Assembly: GCF_007827815.1 (NCBI RefSeq)
Contig: NZ_VITH01000011.1
Location: forward strand, 1 to 64,000
DNA length: 64,000 bases
Direction: 5' to 3'
From: Azospirillum brasilense
GTDB taxonomy: Bacteria > Pseudomonadota > Alphaproteobacteria > Azospirillales > Azospirillaceae
The translations under genes and the position numbers were made by a program. The notes below the pieces were generated by a model. That model was not told the DNA's origin. It did not search any database and saw only the letters and a program-made list of their open reading frames with translations. This document shows positions 16,785 through 25,424 of the stretch, piece by piece. Each line of letters starts with the position of its first letter. Position 1 is the stretch's first letter.

Positions 16785-18095
16785 ATGGCTGACGCCAAGT
16801 TCCTGAAGTTCGACACGCTGAGCCTGCACGCCGGCCAGCGGCCCGATCCGGCCACCGGGGCGCGGGCGGTGCCGATCTACCAATCCACGTCCTACGTCTT
16901 CGACGACACCGACCACGCCGCTTCGCTGTTCAACCTGGAACGGCCGGGCCACATCTATTCCCGCATCTCCAACCCCACGGTGGCGGTGCTGGAGGAACGG
17001 CTGGCTGCCCTGGACGGCGGTGTCGGCGCGGTCTGCACGGCCAGCGGTCAGGCGGCGCTGACGCTCGCCATCATGACGCTGATGGACGCCGGCGGGCACA
17101 TCGTCGCCTCCTCCTCGATCTACGGCGGCAGCCGCAACCTGCTGGCCTACACGCTGCCGCGATTCGGCATCACCACGACCTTCGTGAGTCCGCGCGACCT
17201 CGACGGCTTCCGCGCGGCCATCCGGCCGGAGACACGGCTGCTGTTTGGCGAGGTGCTGGGCAATCCTGGGCTGGAGGTGCTCGACATCCCCGGCCTGTCG
17301 GTGATCGCCCATGACTCCGGCCTGCCGCTGATGGTCGACGCCACCTTCGTCACGCCCTACCTGTGCAAGCCGCTGAGCGTCGGCGCCGATCTGGTGATGC
17401 ACTCCTGCACCAAATGGCTGGCCGGGCACGGCGTCGCCATCGGCGGCGTGGTGATCGACGGCGGCACCTTCGACTGGGAAGCGTCCGGCAAGTTTCCGAC
17501 CCTGACCGAGCCCTACGCCGGCTATCACGGCATCGACTTCGCGGAGGAGTACGGGCCGGCGGCCTTCATCATGCGCGCCCGCGCCGAGGGGCTGCGCGAC
17601 TTTGGCGCCTGCATGAGCCCGATGAACGCCTTCCAGATCCTCCAGGGCGTGGAGACGCTGCCGCTGCGCATGAAGGGCCACATCCACAACACCCGCAAGG
17701 TGCTGGGCTTCCTCGAATCCGAGGCCTACGCGGAAAACGGCAGCGTCGCCTGGGTCACCCACCCGGAGCTGCCCGACCATCCCGACCACCGGCTGCGCGC
17801 CCAGCTCCTGCCGCACGGCGCCGGCTCGATCATCTCCTTCGGCATCAAGGGCGGGCGGGAGGCCGGGCGGCGCTTCATCGAGAAGCTGGCGCTGTTCTCC
17901 CACCTCGCCAACGTCGGCGACGCCAAGTCGCTGGTCATCCACCCCGCCAGCACCACCCACGCCCAGCTCGACGCCGAGGCGCTCGCCGCCGCCGGGGTGG
18001 GGGAGGACATGATCCGCCTGTCCATCGGGCTGGAGGATTGCGACGACCTGATCGACGATCTGCGCCAGGCGCTGCGCGCCGCGACGAAGGCGTGA
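16785..18095 (+). CDS. metY: O-acetylhomoserine aminocarboxypropyltransferase (O-acetylhomoserine sulfhydrylase)
   Basis: This PLP enzyme makes homocysteine from O-acetylhomoserine and sulfide in methionine synthesis. The 436-residue product has the long MetY-type N-terminus FDTLSLHAGQRPDPATGARAV, the PLP phosphate segment SRISNPTVAVLEERLAAL, and the Schiff-base lysine K210 in HSCTKWLAGHG. ATG 16785 is preferred over ATG 16779, because the GGGGG site at 16774-16778 abuts the earlier ATG. The length favours MetY over MetB/MetC or MetZ. An alpha/beta hydrolase follows after 10 bases. Confidence 0.88.
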   Translation: MADAKFLKFDTLSLHAGQRPDPATGARAVPIYQSTSYVFDDTDHAASLFNLERPGHIYSRISNPTVAVLEERLAALDGGVGAVCTASGQAALTLAIMTLMDAGGHIVASSSIYGGSRNLLAYTLPRFGITTTFVSPRDLDGFRAAIRPETRLLFGEVLGNPGLEVLDIPGLSVIAHDSGLPLMVDATFVTPYLCKPLSVGADLVMHSCTKWLAGHGVAIGGVVIDGGTFDWEASGKFPTLTEPYAGYHGIDFAEEYGPAAFIMRARAEGLRDFGACMSPMNAFQILQGVETLPLRMKGHIHNTRKVLGFLESEAYAENGSVAWVTHPELPDHPDHRLRAQLLPHGAGSIISFGIKGGREAGRRFIEKLALFSHLANVGDAKSLVIHPASTTHAQLDAEALAAAGVGEDMIRLSIGLEDCDDLIDDLRQALRAATKA

Positions 18096-18105
18096 GGAGG
18101 CTGCC

Positions 18106-18903
18106 ATGGACCTGACCGTCAACGGCCAAACCGTCTACGCCCACACCGGCGGACGGCCCTTCGACCCGGCGCGTCCGGCGATCGTGCTGATCCACGGTGC
18201 CGGCATGGATCACACGGTGTGGAGTCTGCAAAGCCGCTACCTCGCCCATCACGGGCGGTCGGTCCTGGCGGTCGATCTGCCGGGCCATGGCCGCTCCGCC
18301 GGGGCGCCGCTGCCATCCATCGAAGAGTTGGCCGACTGGGTCGTGGCGCTGCTGGACGCGGCGGGTGTGGCGAAGGTGGCGCTCGCCGGCCATTCCATGG
18401 GCGCCCTGGTGGCCCTGGAGACCGCGGCGCGGCACGGCGACCGGATCGAATCGCTGGCCCTGCTGGGCGTGGCGGAGACGATGCCGGTCCATCCCGACCT
18501 GCTTGCCGCCGCGGCGCTGAACGACCCGTCCGCCATCGAGCTGGTGGTCGGCTGGGGGCACGGGCCTTGCGGTCATGTCGGCGGTGCCGCGGCGCCCGGC
18601 CTGTCGCTGGTGCCCGGCGGACGGCGCCTGATGCAGCGGGCGCGGCCCGGCGTGCTGGGTGTCGATCTCGGCGCCTGCAACGCCTATGGCCGCGGTGGTG
18701 CGGCCGCCGCGGCGGTGTCCTGCCCGGCACTGTTCCTGTTGGGCGGAGTCGACCGCATGACTCCGGCAAAATCGGGCAAGGCGCTTGCTGCCAAAGTCAG
18801 TGGCTCTGAAGTCGTTCTGCTGTCCGGCATAGGCCATATGGTTATGACGGAAGCGCCAAACGCAACCACAGATGCTTTTTCGGCCCGGTTTGCTGCCCGC
18901 TAA
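18106..18903 (+). CDS. Alpha/beta-fold hydrolase
   Basis: This is a cytoplasmic serine hydrolase with no predictable substrate. The 265-residue protein has the oxyanion motif LIHGAGMDHTVW, the nucleophile elbow GHSMG with Ser97, Asp216 in GGVDRMTP and His244 in GIGHMVMTEAP, giving a complete catalytic triad. The cap region (about 125-190) is Gly/Ala-rich. AGGAGG precedes the ATG and the gene is probably co-transcribed with metY, but an ester-cleaving role in the methionine pathway is not shown by the sequence. Confidence 0.85.
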   Translation: MDLTVNGQTVYAHTGGRPFDPARPAIVLIHGAGMDHTVWSLQSRYLAHHGRSVLAVDLPGHGRSAGAPLPSIEELADWVVALLDAAGVAKVALAGHSMGALVALETAARHGDRIESLALLGVAETMPVHPDLLAAAALNDPSAIELVVGWGHGPCGHVGGAAAPGLSLVPGGRRLMQRARPGVLGVDLGACNAYGRGGAAAAAVSCPALFLLGGVDRMTPAKSGKALAAKVSGSEVVLLSGIGHMVMTEAPNATTDAFSARFAAR

Positions 18904-19001
18904 GCCTGTTGTTTCTTCGTTGATTACAGTCTCATCATGAATCGTTAACAGGTTCGCGTCTTACTGTTCTGCACTGAAGCGGCGATGCGGAATGGTGAGC
19001 T

Positions 19002-20921
19002 GTGCGAAGTCTTGAGCGGTCTGTCCATGCCTTGATGGCGGTTGCCGGCGATATCGTCGCGCTGGTGGCGCCGGACGGGCGGTTTGCCGATGTGGGAGCC
19101 GGGGCGCTCCGCGTGCTCGGCACTCCGCCGGAGGCGCTGCTGGGGACCGCCCTGCTGGATTGCGTCCATCCGGATGACCGGGAGGCGGTCGCCCGCGGTC
19201 TCGCCCGGCAGAATGTCGGACCGTCCGGTGACGGGCCAAGCGACGATGGATCGCCCGGCGACGCCGTTGGTCCGTTCGCCTGCCGGCTGCGCCACGCGGC
19301 GGGCGGCTGGCGGCATGTGGAGGTGACGGCCTTGCGCCGCATGGGCGACGCCGGTGCCCCGGAAACCGTCCTCCACGCCCGTGACGTCACCGACCGCGTG
19401 GAAGCCGGGGAGCGGCTGCGGGCGAGCGAAGCGCGTTACCAGACGCTGGCCCGCTCCGCTCCGATCGGCCTGTTCGAGACGGATCGCGACGGCGGAATCG
19501 CGTCGGCCAACCCGCGCTTCGCCGCCATCGCCGGACTGCCGCCCGATGCCCTGCAGGGCCATGCCTGGCTGGCGGCCGTGCATCCGGACGACCGGCCGCG
19601 GCTTGAGGCCGACTGGGCGGAGGCCGTGGCGTCGGGCCAGCCCATTCTCCTGAATGTCCGGTTCCGCGGCGCCGACGGCACGATCACCTTCGCCCTGTGC
19701 CAGGGCTCGCCGCTGACCGACGTGGATGGGCGGGTGCAGGGCTGGGTCGGCACGCTGAGCGACATGACTGAATATGTGCGGACGGTCGACGCGCTGCTAA
19801 TGGCGGAGGCCCGGACCAACGCCATCGTGGACGCCGCGGCCGACGCCATCGTCACCATGGATGGGGAGGGCATCGTCCACAGCTTCAACCCGGCGGCGGA
19901 GGCGATGTTCGGCATTCCGGCCGTCGACATGCTGTGGAATCGGGTCGACCGGCTGATCCCCGGCATCGCGACGCTGCTCCAGGATGGCGGGCTGGCCGTC
20001 TACCAGCCGGGCGGCGAGGCCCATGGCGCCGGGGCCGTGCAGGAGGCCGTCGCGGTGCGGCGTGGTGGCGACCGCTTTCCCATCGAACTGTCGGTGAGCG
20101 CGGTGGAAACCGGTGGACGACGGGTCTTCACCGGCATCATCCGCGACATCACCGCGCGCAAGCGGAGCGAAAGCGACCTGATCGCCGCGAAGGAGGCCGC
20201 CGAATCGGCGGACCGCGCCAAGTCGACCTTCCTCCAGGTGATGAGCCACGAATTGCGGACCCCGCTGAACGCGGTCATCGGCTTCGCCCAGGTGATCGAG
20301 ATGCGGCTGCTCGGCGCGGCCGAGGTGGACCGCTACATCGACTACGCGGGCTCGATCCGCCAGTCGGGCGAGCATCTGCTGGCGATCATCGACGACATCC
20401 TGGACATCACGACCATCGAGGCCGGCGGGCTGCGCTTGAACGAGACGCCCGTCGAACCGTCCGCCCTGGTGGGGGAGGCGCTGAACCTCGTCGCCATCCA
20501 GTCGGGCAAACGCGGCGTGCCGATCCACATCGACCTGGAGGATGGCCTGCCGACGCTGACCGGCGACGCGCTGCGCCTGCGGCAGGTCCTGGTGAACCTG
20601 CTGTCGAACGCCGTCAAGTTCTCCAACCCCGGAGAGCCTGCCCTGATCCGGGCGCGTCGCGGAAGCGACGGCGGGCTGGAACTGTCGGTGACGGACACCG
20701 GGATCGGCATCGCGGCGGAGGATCTGCCGAAGGCGATGACCCCCTTCGTCCAGGTCGACCAGTCGATGGCGCGGCGCTACGAGGGGATGGGGCTCGGCCT
20801 GTCCATCTCGAAGCGACTGGTCGAGGCCCATGGCGGCACCCTGCGCATCGCCAGCGTGCCGGGGCAGGGAACGACGGTGACCGTGGCCTTGCCGCCCGGC
20901 CGGGTCATGGCCGACGCATGA
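19002..20921 (+). CDS. Soluble PAS-domain sensor histidine kinase
   Basis: This is an orphan two-component kinase. The 639-residue product shows three PAS domains (about 5-130, 140-250 and 265-385), a HisKA domain with phospho-acceptor His416 in MSHELRTPLNAVIGFAQVIE, and an HATPase domain (about 515-630) with NLLSNAVKF, DTGIGI and GMGLGLSIS. No membrane segment is present, so it senses a cytoplasmic signal. The GTG start at 19002 is used; an ATG at 19035 would shorten it by 11 residues. No response regulator is adjacent. The signal is unknown. Confidence 0.88.
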   Translation: MRSLERSVHALMAVAGDIVALVAPDGRFADVGAGALRVLGTPPEALLGTALLDCVHPDDREAVARGLARQNVGPSGDGPSDDGSPGDAVGPFACRLRHAAGGWRHVEVTALRRMGDAGAPETVLHARDVTDRVEAGERLRASEARYQTLARSAPIGLFETDRDGGIASANPRFAAIAGLPPDALQGHAWLAAVHPDDRPRLEADWAEAVASGQPILLNVRFRGADGTITFALCQGSPLTDVDGRVQGWVGTLSDMTEYVRTVDALLMAEARTNAIVDAAADAIVTMDGEGIVHSFNPAAEAMFGIPAVDMLWNRVDRLIPGIATLLQDGGLAVYQPGGEAHGAGAVQEAVAVRRGGDRFPIELSVSAVETGGRRVFTGIIRDITARKRSESDLIAAKEAAESADRAKSTFLQVMSHELRTPLNAVIGFAQVIEMRLLGAAEVDRYIDYAGSIRQSGEHLLAIIDDILDITTIEAGGLRLNETPVEPSALVGEALNLVAIQSGKRGVPIHIDLEDGLPTLTGDALRLRQVLVNLLSNAVKFSNPGEPALIRARRGSDGGLELSVTDTGIGIAAEDLPKAMTPFVQVDQSMARRYEGMGLGLSISKRLVEAHGGTLRIASVPGQGTTVTVALPPGRVMADA

Positions 20922-20948
20922 GGGGGGCGGACTCCGATGAACACAGAA

Positions 20949-20976
20949 ACGGCGCCCCGGTTTCCCGGAGCGCCGT
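20949..20976 (-). terminator. Terminator after the small heat-shock gene
   Basis: ACGGCGC (20949-20955) pairs with GCGCCGT (20970-20976), with inner CCGG/CCGG pairing and a TTTC loop. On the minus strand the stem is followed by TTTCTG. It lies between the convergent kinase and heat-shock genes and may serve both. Confidence 0.5.
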
Positions 20977-20998
20977 ATGGACGTGTGGTGCCTTGCGG

Positions 20999-21460
20999 TT
21001 AGGCGGCCTGCTGGGTCAGGGCGGGCTTCGCCGCGCTGTTGGTGCCGATCTGGATGGTCCGCGGCTTCATCGTCTCCGGCACCTCGCGCACCAGATCAAT
21101 GTGGAGCAGCCCGTTCAGCAGATTGGCGTTGCCCACCTTGATGAAGTCGGCAAGCTGAAAGCGGCGCTCGAAAGCGCGGCCGGCAATACCCCGGTAGAGG
21201 AATTGGCCGGTCTCCTGTTCCTTCTTAGCTTTCCCTGTGACCACCAGAGAGTTCTGCTGAGCGGTGATCTCCAGGTCCTCCGGGCCAAAGCCGGCGACGG
21301 CCATGGTGATCCGGTAAGCGTCGTCGCCCGTCTTCTCGATGTTGTAGGGCGGGTAGGACGCGGCGGCCTCGTCGCCGGTCATCGCGTTCTCCAGGAGGCG
21401 CGAGAGGCGGTCGAACCCGACGGTCGAACGGAACAGGGGCGAAAGGTCGTAGGAGCGCAT
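20999..21460 (-). CDS. Hsp20/alpha-crystallin small heat-shock protein (IbpA type)
   Basis: This is a holdase chaperone that binds unfolding proteins. The 153-residue product starts MRSYDLSPLFRSTVGFDRL, the N-terminal pattern of IbpA-like rhizobial Hsp20s. It has a crystallin domain (about 35-125) with YRITMAVAGFGPEDLEITAQ and the closing GLLHIDLVREVPE, then a short tail. ATG 21460 is chosen over longer upstream starts because GGAGGA lies 6 bases before it. The leader carries a ROSE-like RNA thermometer and an RpoH-like promoter, so dual heat control is expected. Confidence 0.93.
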   Translation of the reverse strand: MRSYDLSPLFRSTVGFDRLSRLLENAMTGDEAAASYPPYNIEKTGDDAYRITMAVAGFGPEDLEITAQQNSLVVTGKAKKEQETGQFLYRGIAGRAFERRFQLADFIKVGNANLLNGLLHIDLVREVPETMKPRTIQIGTNSAAKPALTQQAA

Positions 21461-21562
21461 GACATATCCTCCAAATGAGCGATACAGCGATCGGAGACCA
21501 CGATCGTCGTCGGTCCCCGGTTTTGCGGTTCCGGCGAACCCCAACTGGGCGTCCGCCGACAC
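21461..21562 (-). promoter_or_regulatory. ROSE-like RNA thermometer in the hsp20 leader
   Basis: The roughly 100-base leader ends in a hairpin (21465-21484): TATC pairs with GATA, a single G bulges, CTC pairs with GAG, and the loop is ATTTG. The Shine-Dalgarno GGAGGA (21472-21467) is buried in it. The UCGCU segment fits the U(U/C)GCU element of rhizobial ROSE thermometers, where the G opposite the ribosome site makes the hairpin heat-labile. An upstream stem (GATCG/CGATC) is also visible. ROSE function is known from Bradyrhizobium; the match here is by pattern. Confidence 0.75.
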
Positions 21563-21568
21563 CGCGAC

Positions 21569-21596
21569 AGATAAGCGAGCGACTTGCCCGTTCAAG
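21569..21596 (-). promoter_or_regulatory. RpoH (sigma32)-type promoter of hsp20
   Basis: On the minus strand CTTGAA (21596-21591) is followed by CTTATCT (21575-21569), with 17 bases between CTTG and CTTAT. This matches the alphaproteobacterial RpoH pattern CTTG-N17-CYTAT-T. The start site would fall near 21562. Confidence 0.65.
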
Positions 21597-21739
21597 AGGG
21601 CGTTTTTTGAAATTCGCCGGACCGCGCCGTCACCGTCCAGCGGACGGCCGGGCGGGGTTCATAACCACTCATCGATTGTTAATCAGTTGCGGCGAGGCTC
21701 GGAATCGGGCCATTCGGCCGCGGGAGGGGTACGGCCGTG

Positions 21740-22147
21740 ATGGAAACACCGACCTTCTTCAACGGGACTTACGACGAGACGATGGCGCTGCTGATCGAGG
21801 CGCGCAATTACATCGCCTATCACGACGCCGTCAGCCATCGGGCGCTGCCGCCCCAGGTCCGGCTTCAGATCTCGTACGAATCCATGCGGGTGACCAGCCG
21901 CCTGACCCAGGTGATGGCTTGGCTGCTGGCGCAGAAGGCCGTCCATGCCGGGGAGATGACCCGCGAGCAGGCGGCGAGCGACGACTTCGCCCTGTCGGGC
22001 GGGGACATCTGCACCGATCCCTCCGGCCCCGACAACGAGCAATTGCCCGAAGGCCTGCGCAGCCTTCTGGAGCGCAGCCACCGGCTCTACATGCGCGTCG
22101 CCCGCCTGGATGAGCGCGCCCGTGACGCGGTGGCGCTGGCCGGCTGA
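21740..22147 (+). CDS. rcdA: RcdA-like regulator of CtrA degradation (DUF1465)
   Basis: RcdA is an adaptor that brings CtrA and other substrates to the ClpXP protease in Caulobacter. The 135-residue helical protein has the family core: an N-terminal TYDETMALLIEARNYI helix, then ALPPQVRLQISYESMRVTSRLTQVMAWLLAQKAVHAGEMT, then LRSLLERSHRLYMRVARLDE. ATG 21740 is preferred to GTG 21737, with GGAGGGG upstream. It stands alone between convergent and divergent neighbours. Two other CtrA-pathway genes, sciP and cckA, lie in this window. Orthology is inferred from pattern. Confidence 0.78.
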   Translation: METPTFFNGTYDETMALLIEARNYIAYHDAVSHRALPPQVRLQISYESMRVTSRLTQVMAWLLAQKAVHAGEMTREQAASDDFALSGGDICTDPSGPDNEQLPEGLRSLLERSHRLYMRVARLDERARDAVALAG

Positions 22148-22177
22148 CGGCCGGCCTTCTCAAAAGCCGCAAACGCG

Positions 22178-22210
22178 AAAAGGGCGTCCGGCGGACCGGA
22201 CGCCCCATTT
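22178..22210. terminator. Bidirectional terminator between rcdA and rpmE
   Basis: GGGCGTCCGG (22182-22191) pairs perfectly with CCGGACGCCC (22196-22205). On the minus strand it is followed by TTTT (22181-22178), on the plus strand by ATTTCG. It should end the convergent rcdA and rpmE transcripts. Confidence 0.78.
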
Positions 22211-22230
22211 CGTTTTGCGGACGAAGAAGA

Positions 22231-22455
22231 TTACTTCTTCAGGCCGAAGCTCGCGAAGCGCTTGTTGAACTTGGCGATCTGGCCGCCCGTGTCCAGCAGC
22301 TTCTGCACGCCGGTCCAGGCCGGGTGCGACTTCGGGTCGATGTCGAGGCGCAGCGTATCGCCCGGCTTGCCCATCGTGGAGCGGGTCTTGAACGTGCTGC
22401 CGTCGGTCATCACCACGTTGATCTCGTGGTAGTCGGGATGGATATCAGTCTTCAT
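22231..22455 (-). CDS. rpmE: 50S ribosomal protein L31 (cysteine-free form)
   Basis: L31 bridges the 50S central protuberance and the 30S head. The 74-residue product starts MKTDIHPDYHEINVVMTDG and ends KFNKRFASFGLKK. It has no cysteine, so it is the zinc-independent form common in alphaproteobacteria. ATG 22455 is used; a frame extension to 22590 has no family similarity. It is a monocistronic gene with its own terminator. Confidence 0.95.
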   Translation of the reverse strand: MKTDIHPDYHEINVVMTDGSTFKTRSTMGKPGDTLRLDIDPKSHPAWTGVQKLLDTGGQIAKFNKRFASFGLKK

Positions 22456-22693
22456 GGCCGGGGTTCCTGCAAAGCGAGCGCGGTCTATAGCAAAGCATGC
22501 GGCATGATGCAACCGCGTTCCTGCGCCGGAAAAGGCGGCCGGTTCTTGCGGACCGCCGTGATGCCGTGCCGTCGTGTCCGCCCGGTTCAATCCGCCGGCC
22601 GCACCATACCTTGTTCATAGGCCCCCCCCTTGCTATATGCCGGGTTTGCCTCCGTGCACCGTCTGCACATCGTCCTGCCGCTGGGGAGCCCCG

Positions 22694-24526
22694 GTGTCCC
22701 GTCCGTCGTCGAAGTCCGATCCGGTGTCCGAAGCGACGCCTTCCGCCGCAACGCGCCGACGCAACCTGTCGCCGCTGCGCCGGCTCTTTCCCTTCCTGTG
22801 GCCGTACCGGCTGCAGATCCTGGGGGCCATGCTGGCCCTGACCGTGGCCGCCGGGACCGTTCTGGGGCTGGGGCAGGGCATGCGCGTCCTGGTGGACCAA
22901 GGCTTCGTCGCGGGCGATTCGGCTCTGCTCGACCGGGCGCTCCTGGTGCTGCTGGTGGTCATCGTGCTGATGGCCGCCTCGACCTTCGGGCGCTTCTATC
23001 TGGTGAGCTGGATCGGCGAGCGGGTGGTGGCCGACATCCGCCGCGCCGTCTACAGCCATGTGGTGACGCTGTCCCCAGGCTTCTTCGAAACGACCAAGAC
23101 CGGCGAGATCCTGACGCGTCTGACCACCGACACCGAGGTGCTGCAGACCGTGGTTGGGTCCTCCGTCTCGATCGCGCTGCGCAACACGCTGATGTTCGTC
23201 GGCGGCACGGCGATGCTGCTGGTGACCTCGCCGAAGCTGGCTGGGCTGGTGTTCCTTGGCGTGCCGGTGGTCATCCTGCCGATCATCATCCTGGGGCGTC
23301 GGGTGCGCGCCCTGTCGCGGGCGAGCCAGGACAAGATCGCCGACCTCGGCTCCTTCGTCGAGGAGACGCTGGGCGCCATCCGCACCATGCAGGCCTACAC
23401 GCACGAAACCATCGACCGCAGCCTGTTCGGCGGGCGGGTCGAGGACGCCTTCGCCACCGCCCGGCGGCGGGTGACGGTGCGGGCCATCATGACGATGATC
23501 GTCATCGTGCTGGTCTTCGGCTCCGTCGGCCTCATTCTGTGGATCGGCGGGCACGACGTGCTGGCCGGGCGGCTGACGGTCGGGCAGCTTTCGGCCTTCG
23601 TCATCTATTCGGTGGTCGTCGCCGGCTCGGTCGGGGCGATCAGCGAGGTGGCCGGCGACCTGCAGCGCGCCGCCGGCGCCACGGAGCGGCTGTTCGACCT
23701 GCTCGACACCGAACCGGAGATCCGCGCCCCGGCCAACCCGCGCGCCCTGCCGGAACCGGCGCAGGGCGCGCTGTCCTTCCGCGACGTGCGCTTCCACTAC
23801 CCGTCGCGGCCGGACTGGGCGGCGCTCAAGGACTTCTCGCTGGAGATCGAGCCGGGCGAGACGGTGGCCCTGGTCGGCCCGTCGGGGTCCGGCAAATCCA
23901 CGGTGTTCCAGCTTCTGCTGCGCTTCTACGACCCGCAGGCCGGGGCGGTCACCCTCGACGGGGTGGACGTCCGCGACGCCGACCCGGTGGAGGTGCGGCG
24001 GCGGCTCGGCCTCGTCGCGCAGGACCCGGTGGTCTTCTCCGCCAACGCCTGGGAAAACATCCGCTACGGGCGTCCGGACGCCAGCGACGCCGAGGTGCTC
24101 GCCGCCGCCGAGGCCGCCCACGCGCTGGAGTTCCTGCAGGCCCTGCCGGAAGGGCTGGACACCTTCCTCGGCGAGAAGGGCGTGCGGCTGTCCGGCGGGC
24201 AGCGCCAGCGCCTGTCCATCGCGCGGGCCATCCTGCGCGACCCGCCGGTGCTTCTGCTCGACGAGGCGACCAGCGCGCTCGATGCGGAGAGCGAGCGCAT
24301 GGTGCAGGACGCGCTGGACAAGCTGATGACCCGGCGCACCACCATCATCATCGCCCACCGTCTGGCGACCGTCCTCAACGCCGACCGGATCGTGGTGATG
24401 GAGCAGGGGCGCGTCGTCGCCACCGGGCGCCACGCCGATCTGGTCCGCGAGGGCGGTCTTTACGCCCGGCTTGCCGCGCTCCAGTTCGACCGCGCGGCGG
24501 ACGAGGCCGGGCTGGTCGGGGGCTGA
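22694..24526 (+). CDS. ABC transporter, fused permease and ATPase (exporter type)
   Basis: This is a homodimeric half-transporter of the MsbA/LmrA type in the inner membrane. Six membrane segments span about residues 25-310. The nucleotide-binding domain has the P-loop GPSGSGKST, Q-loop LVAQDP, signature LSGGQRQRLSIARAIL, Walker B VLLLDEATSALD and the switch His in IIIAHRLATV. GTG 22694, with GGGGAG at 22683-22688, gives 610 residues, a normal size; in-frame ATGs at 22637 and 22574 would add 19 or 40 unsupported residues. The substrate is unknown (lipid, peptide or drug). Confidence 0.87.
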   Translation: MSRPSSKSDPVSEATPSAATRRRNLSPLRRLFPFLWPYRLQILGAMLALTVAAGTVLGLGQGMRVLVDQGFVAGDSALLDRALLVLLVVIVLMAASTFGRFYLVSWIGERVVADIRRAVYSHVVTLSPGFFETTKTGEILTRLTTDTEVLQTVVGSSVSIALRNTLMFVGGTAMLLVTSPKLAGLVFLGVPVVILPIIILGRRVRALSRASQDKIADLGSFVEETLGAIRTMQAYTHETIDRSLFGGRVEDAFATARRRVTVRAIMTMIVIVLVFGSVGLILWIGGHDVLAGRLTVGQLSAFVIYSVVVAGSVGAISEVAGDLQRAAGATERLFDLLDTEPEIRAPANPRALPEPAQGALSFRDVRFHYPSRPDWAALKDFSLEIEPGETVALVGPSGSGKSTVFQLLLRFYDPQAGAVTLDGVDVRDADPVEVRRRLGLVAQDPVVFSANAWENIRYGRPDASDAEVLAAAEAAHALEFLQALPEGLDTFLGEKGVRLSGGQRQRLSIARAILRDPPVLLLDEATSALDAESERMVQDALDKLMTRRTTIIIAHRLATVLNADRIVVMEQGRVVATGRHADLVREGGLYARLAALQFDRAADEAGLVGG

Positions 24527-24590
24527 AGAGCCCGCCACCGTTCGGGCGCCGGGTGCGGAACCCGTCCGCGCCCGCGGCGGTTGTCGGGCC

Positions 24591-25418
24591 ATGTCCACAG
24601 ACACGACTTATCCTCCGTCACCGGCACAGGCCGCGACCGGGCTTTCCTGGGCGGGATACCTGCTGGGCTTCGCGCTCGGCGGCTTCTTCGACGGGATTCT
24701 GCTGCATCAGGTGCTGCAGTGGCATCACCTGCTGTCGGCCGTCGAATCGTCCGCCGTCCAGGACATCCGCGTCCAGATCCTGGCGGACGGCCTGTTCCAC
24801 GCCGCGATGTACCTCGTCGCGGCGGGCGGTCTGTGGCTGCTGTGGCGGAGCCGGCGCCGCTTCGCCGAAGCGGGGGCGGACCGTCTCCTGGCCGCCAACG
24901 CGCTGATCGGCTTCGGCGTCTGGCACATCATCGACGGCGTCCTGTCCCACTGGATTCTCGGCATCCACCGCATCCGCATGGACTCGGCAAATCCCTTGCT
25001 GTGGGACCTGCTGTGGTTCGTCGTCTTCGGAGTCGCCGTCGTCGCGGCGGGCTGGCGGTTGCGGCGCGGCGGGGGAGCGGGTGGGGGTGGTCGCCTCGCG
25101 CCGGTCGCCGTGACGCCCATCGTCCTGACGCCCATCGTCCTGACGCTGGCGGTTCTGGTCGCCGGACCGGTCGCCGCCTTGCCGCCGCCCGGCGTGACCA
25201 CGGTGATGGTGTTGTTCCAGCCCGGCACGACGGCGACGGATGTCTTCGCCGCGGTGGCGGCGGTGGACGGGCGGACGGTCTGGCAGGACCCTTCCGGCCA
25301 GCTCTGGGCCATCGACCTGGGCGAGGGCGGCAGCGCGGCGGCGCTCTACCGGCACGGCGCCCTGCTGGTCAGCAACACGCTGCTGCCGACTGGCTGTCTC
25401 GACTGGTTCCGGACCTGA
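24591..25418 (+). CDS. DUF2243 membrane protein with C-terminal extension
   Basis: The function is unknown. The 275-residue protein has a DUF2243 domain (about 15-155) made of four membrane segments with conserved residues in GGFFDGILLHQVLQWHHLLS and WHIIDGVLSHWILGIHRIR; the many histidines suggest metal or heme contact. Residues about 170-275 carry one more hydrophobic segment and a soluble extracytoplasmic-looking domain (FQPGTTATDVFAAV...). ATG 24591 is chosen over a frame extension into the ABC gene. It is probably co-transcribed with the exporter. Confidence 0.75.
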   Translation: MSTDTTYPPSPAQAATGLSWAGYLLGFALGGFFDGILLHQVLQWHHLLSAVESSAVQDIRVQILADGLFHAAMYLVAAGGLWLLWRSRRRFAEAGADRLLAANALIGFGVWHIIDGVLSHWILGIHRIRMDSANPLLWDLLWFVVFGVAVVAAGWRLRRGGGAGGGGRLAPVAVTPIVLTPIVLTLAVLVAGPVAALPPPGVTTVMVLFQPGTTATDVFAAVAAVDGRTVWQDPSGQLWAIDLGEGGSAAALYRHGALLVSNTLLPTGCLDWFRT

Positions 25419-25424
25419 CGCCGG

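Noticed and set aside
22574..22693. Longer N-terminus of the ABC exporter from ATG 22574 or 22637
   Set aside because: The extra residues are Cys/Pro-rich and unlike the family. GTG 22694 has a good GGGGAG site and gives the usual size.
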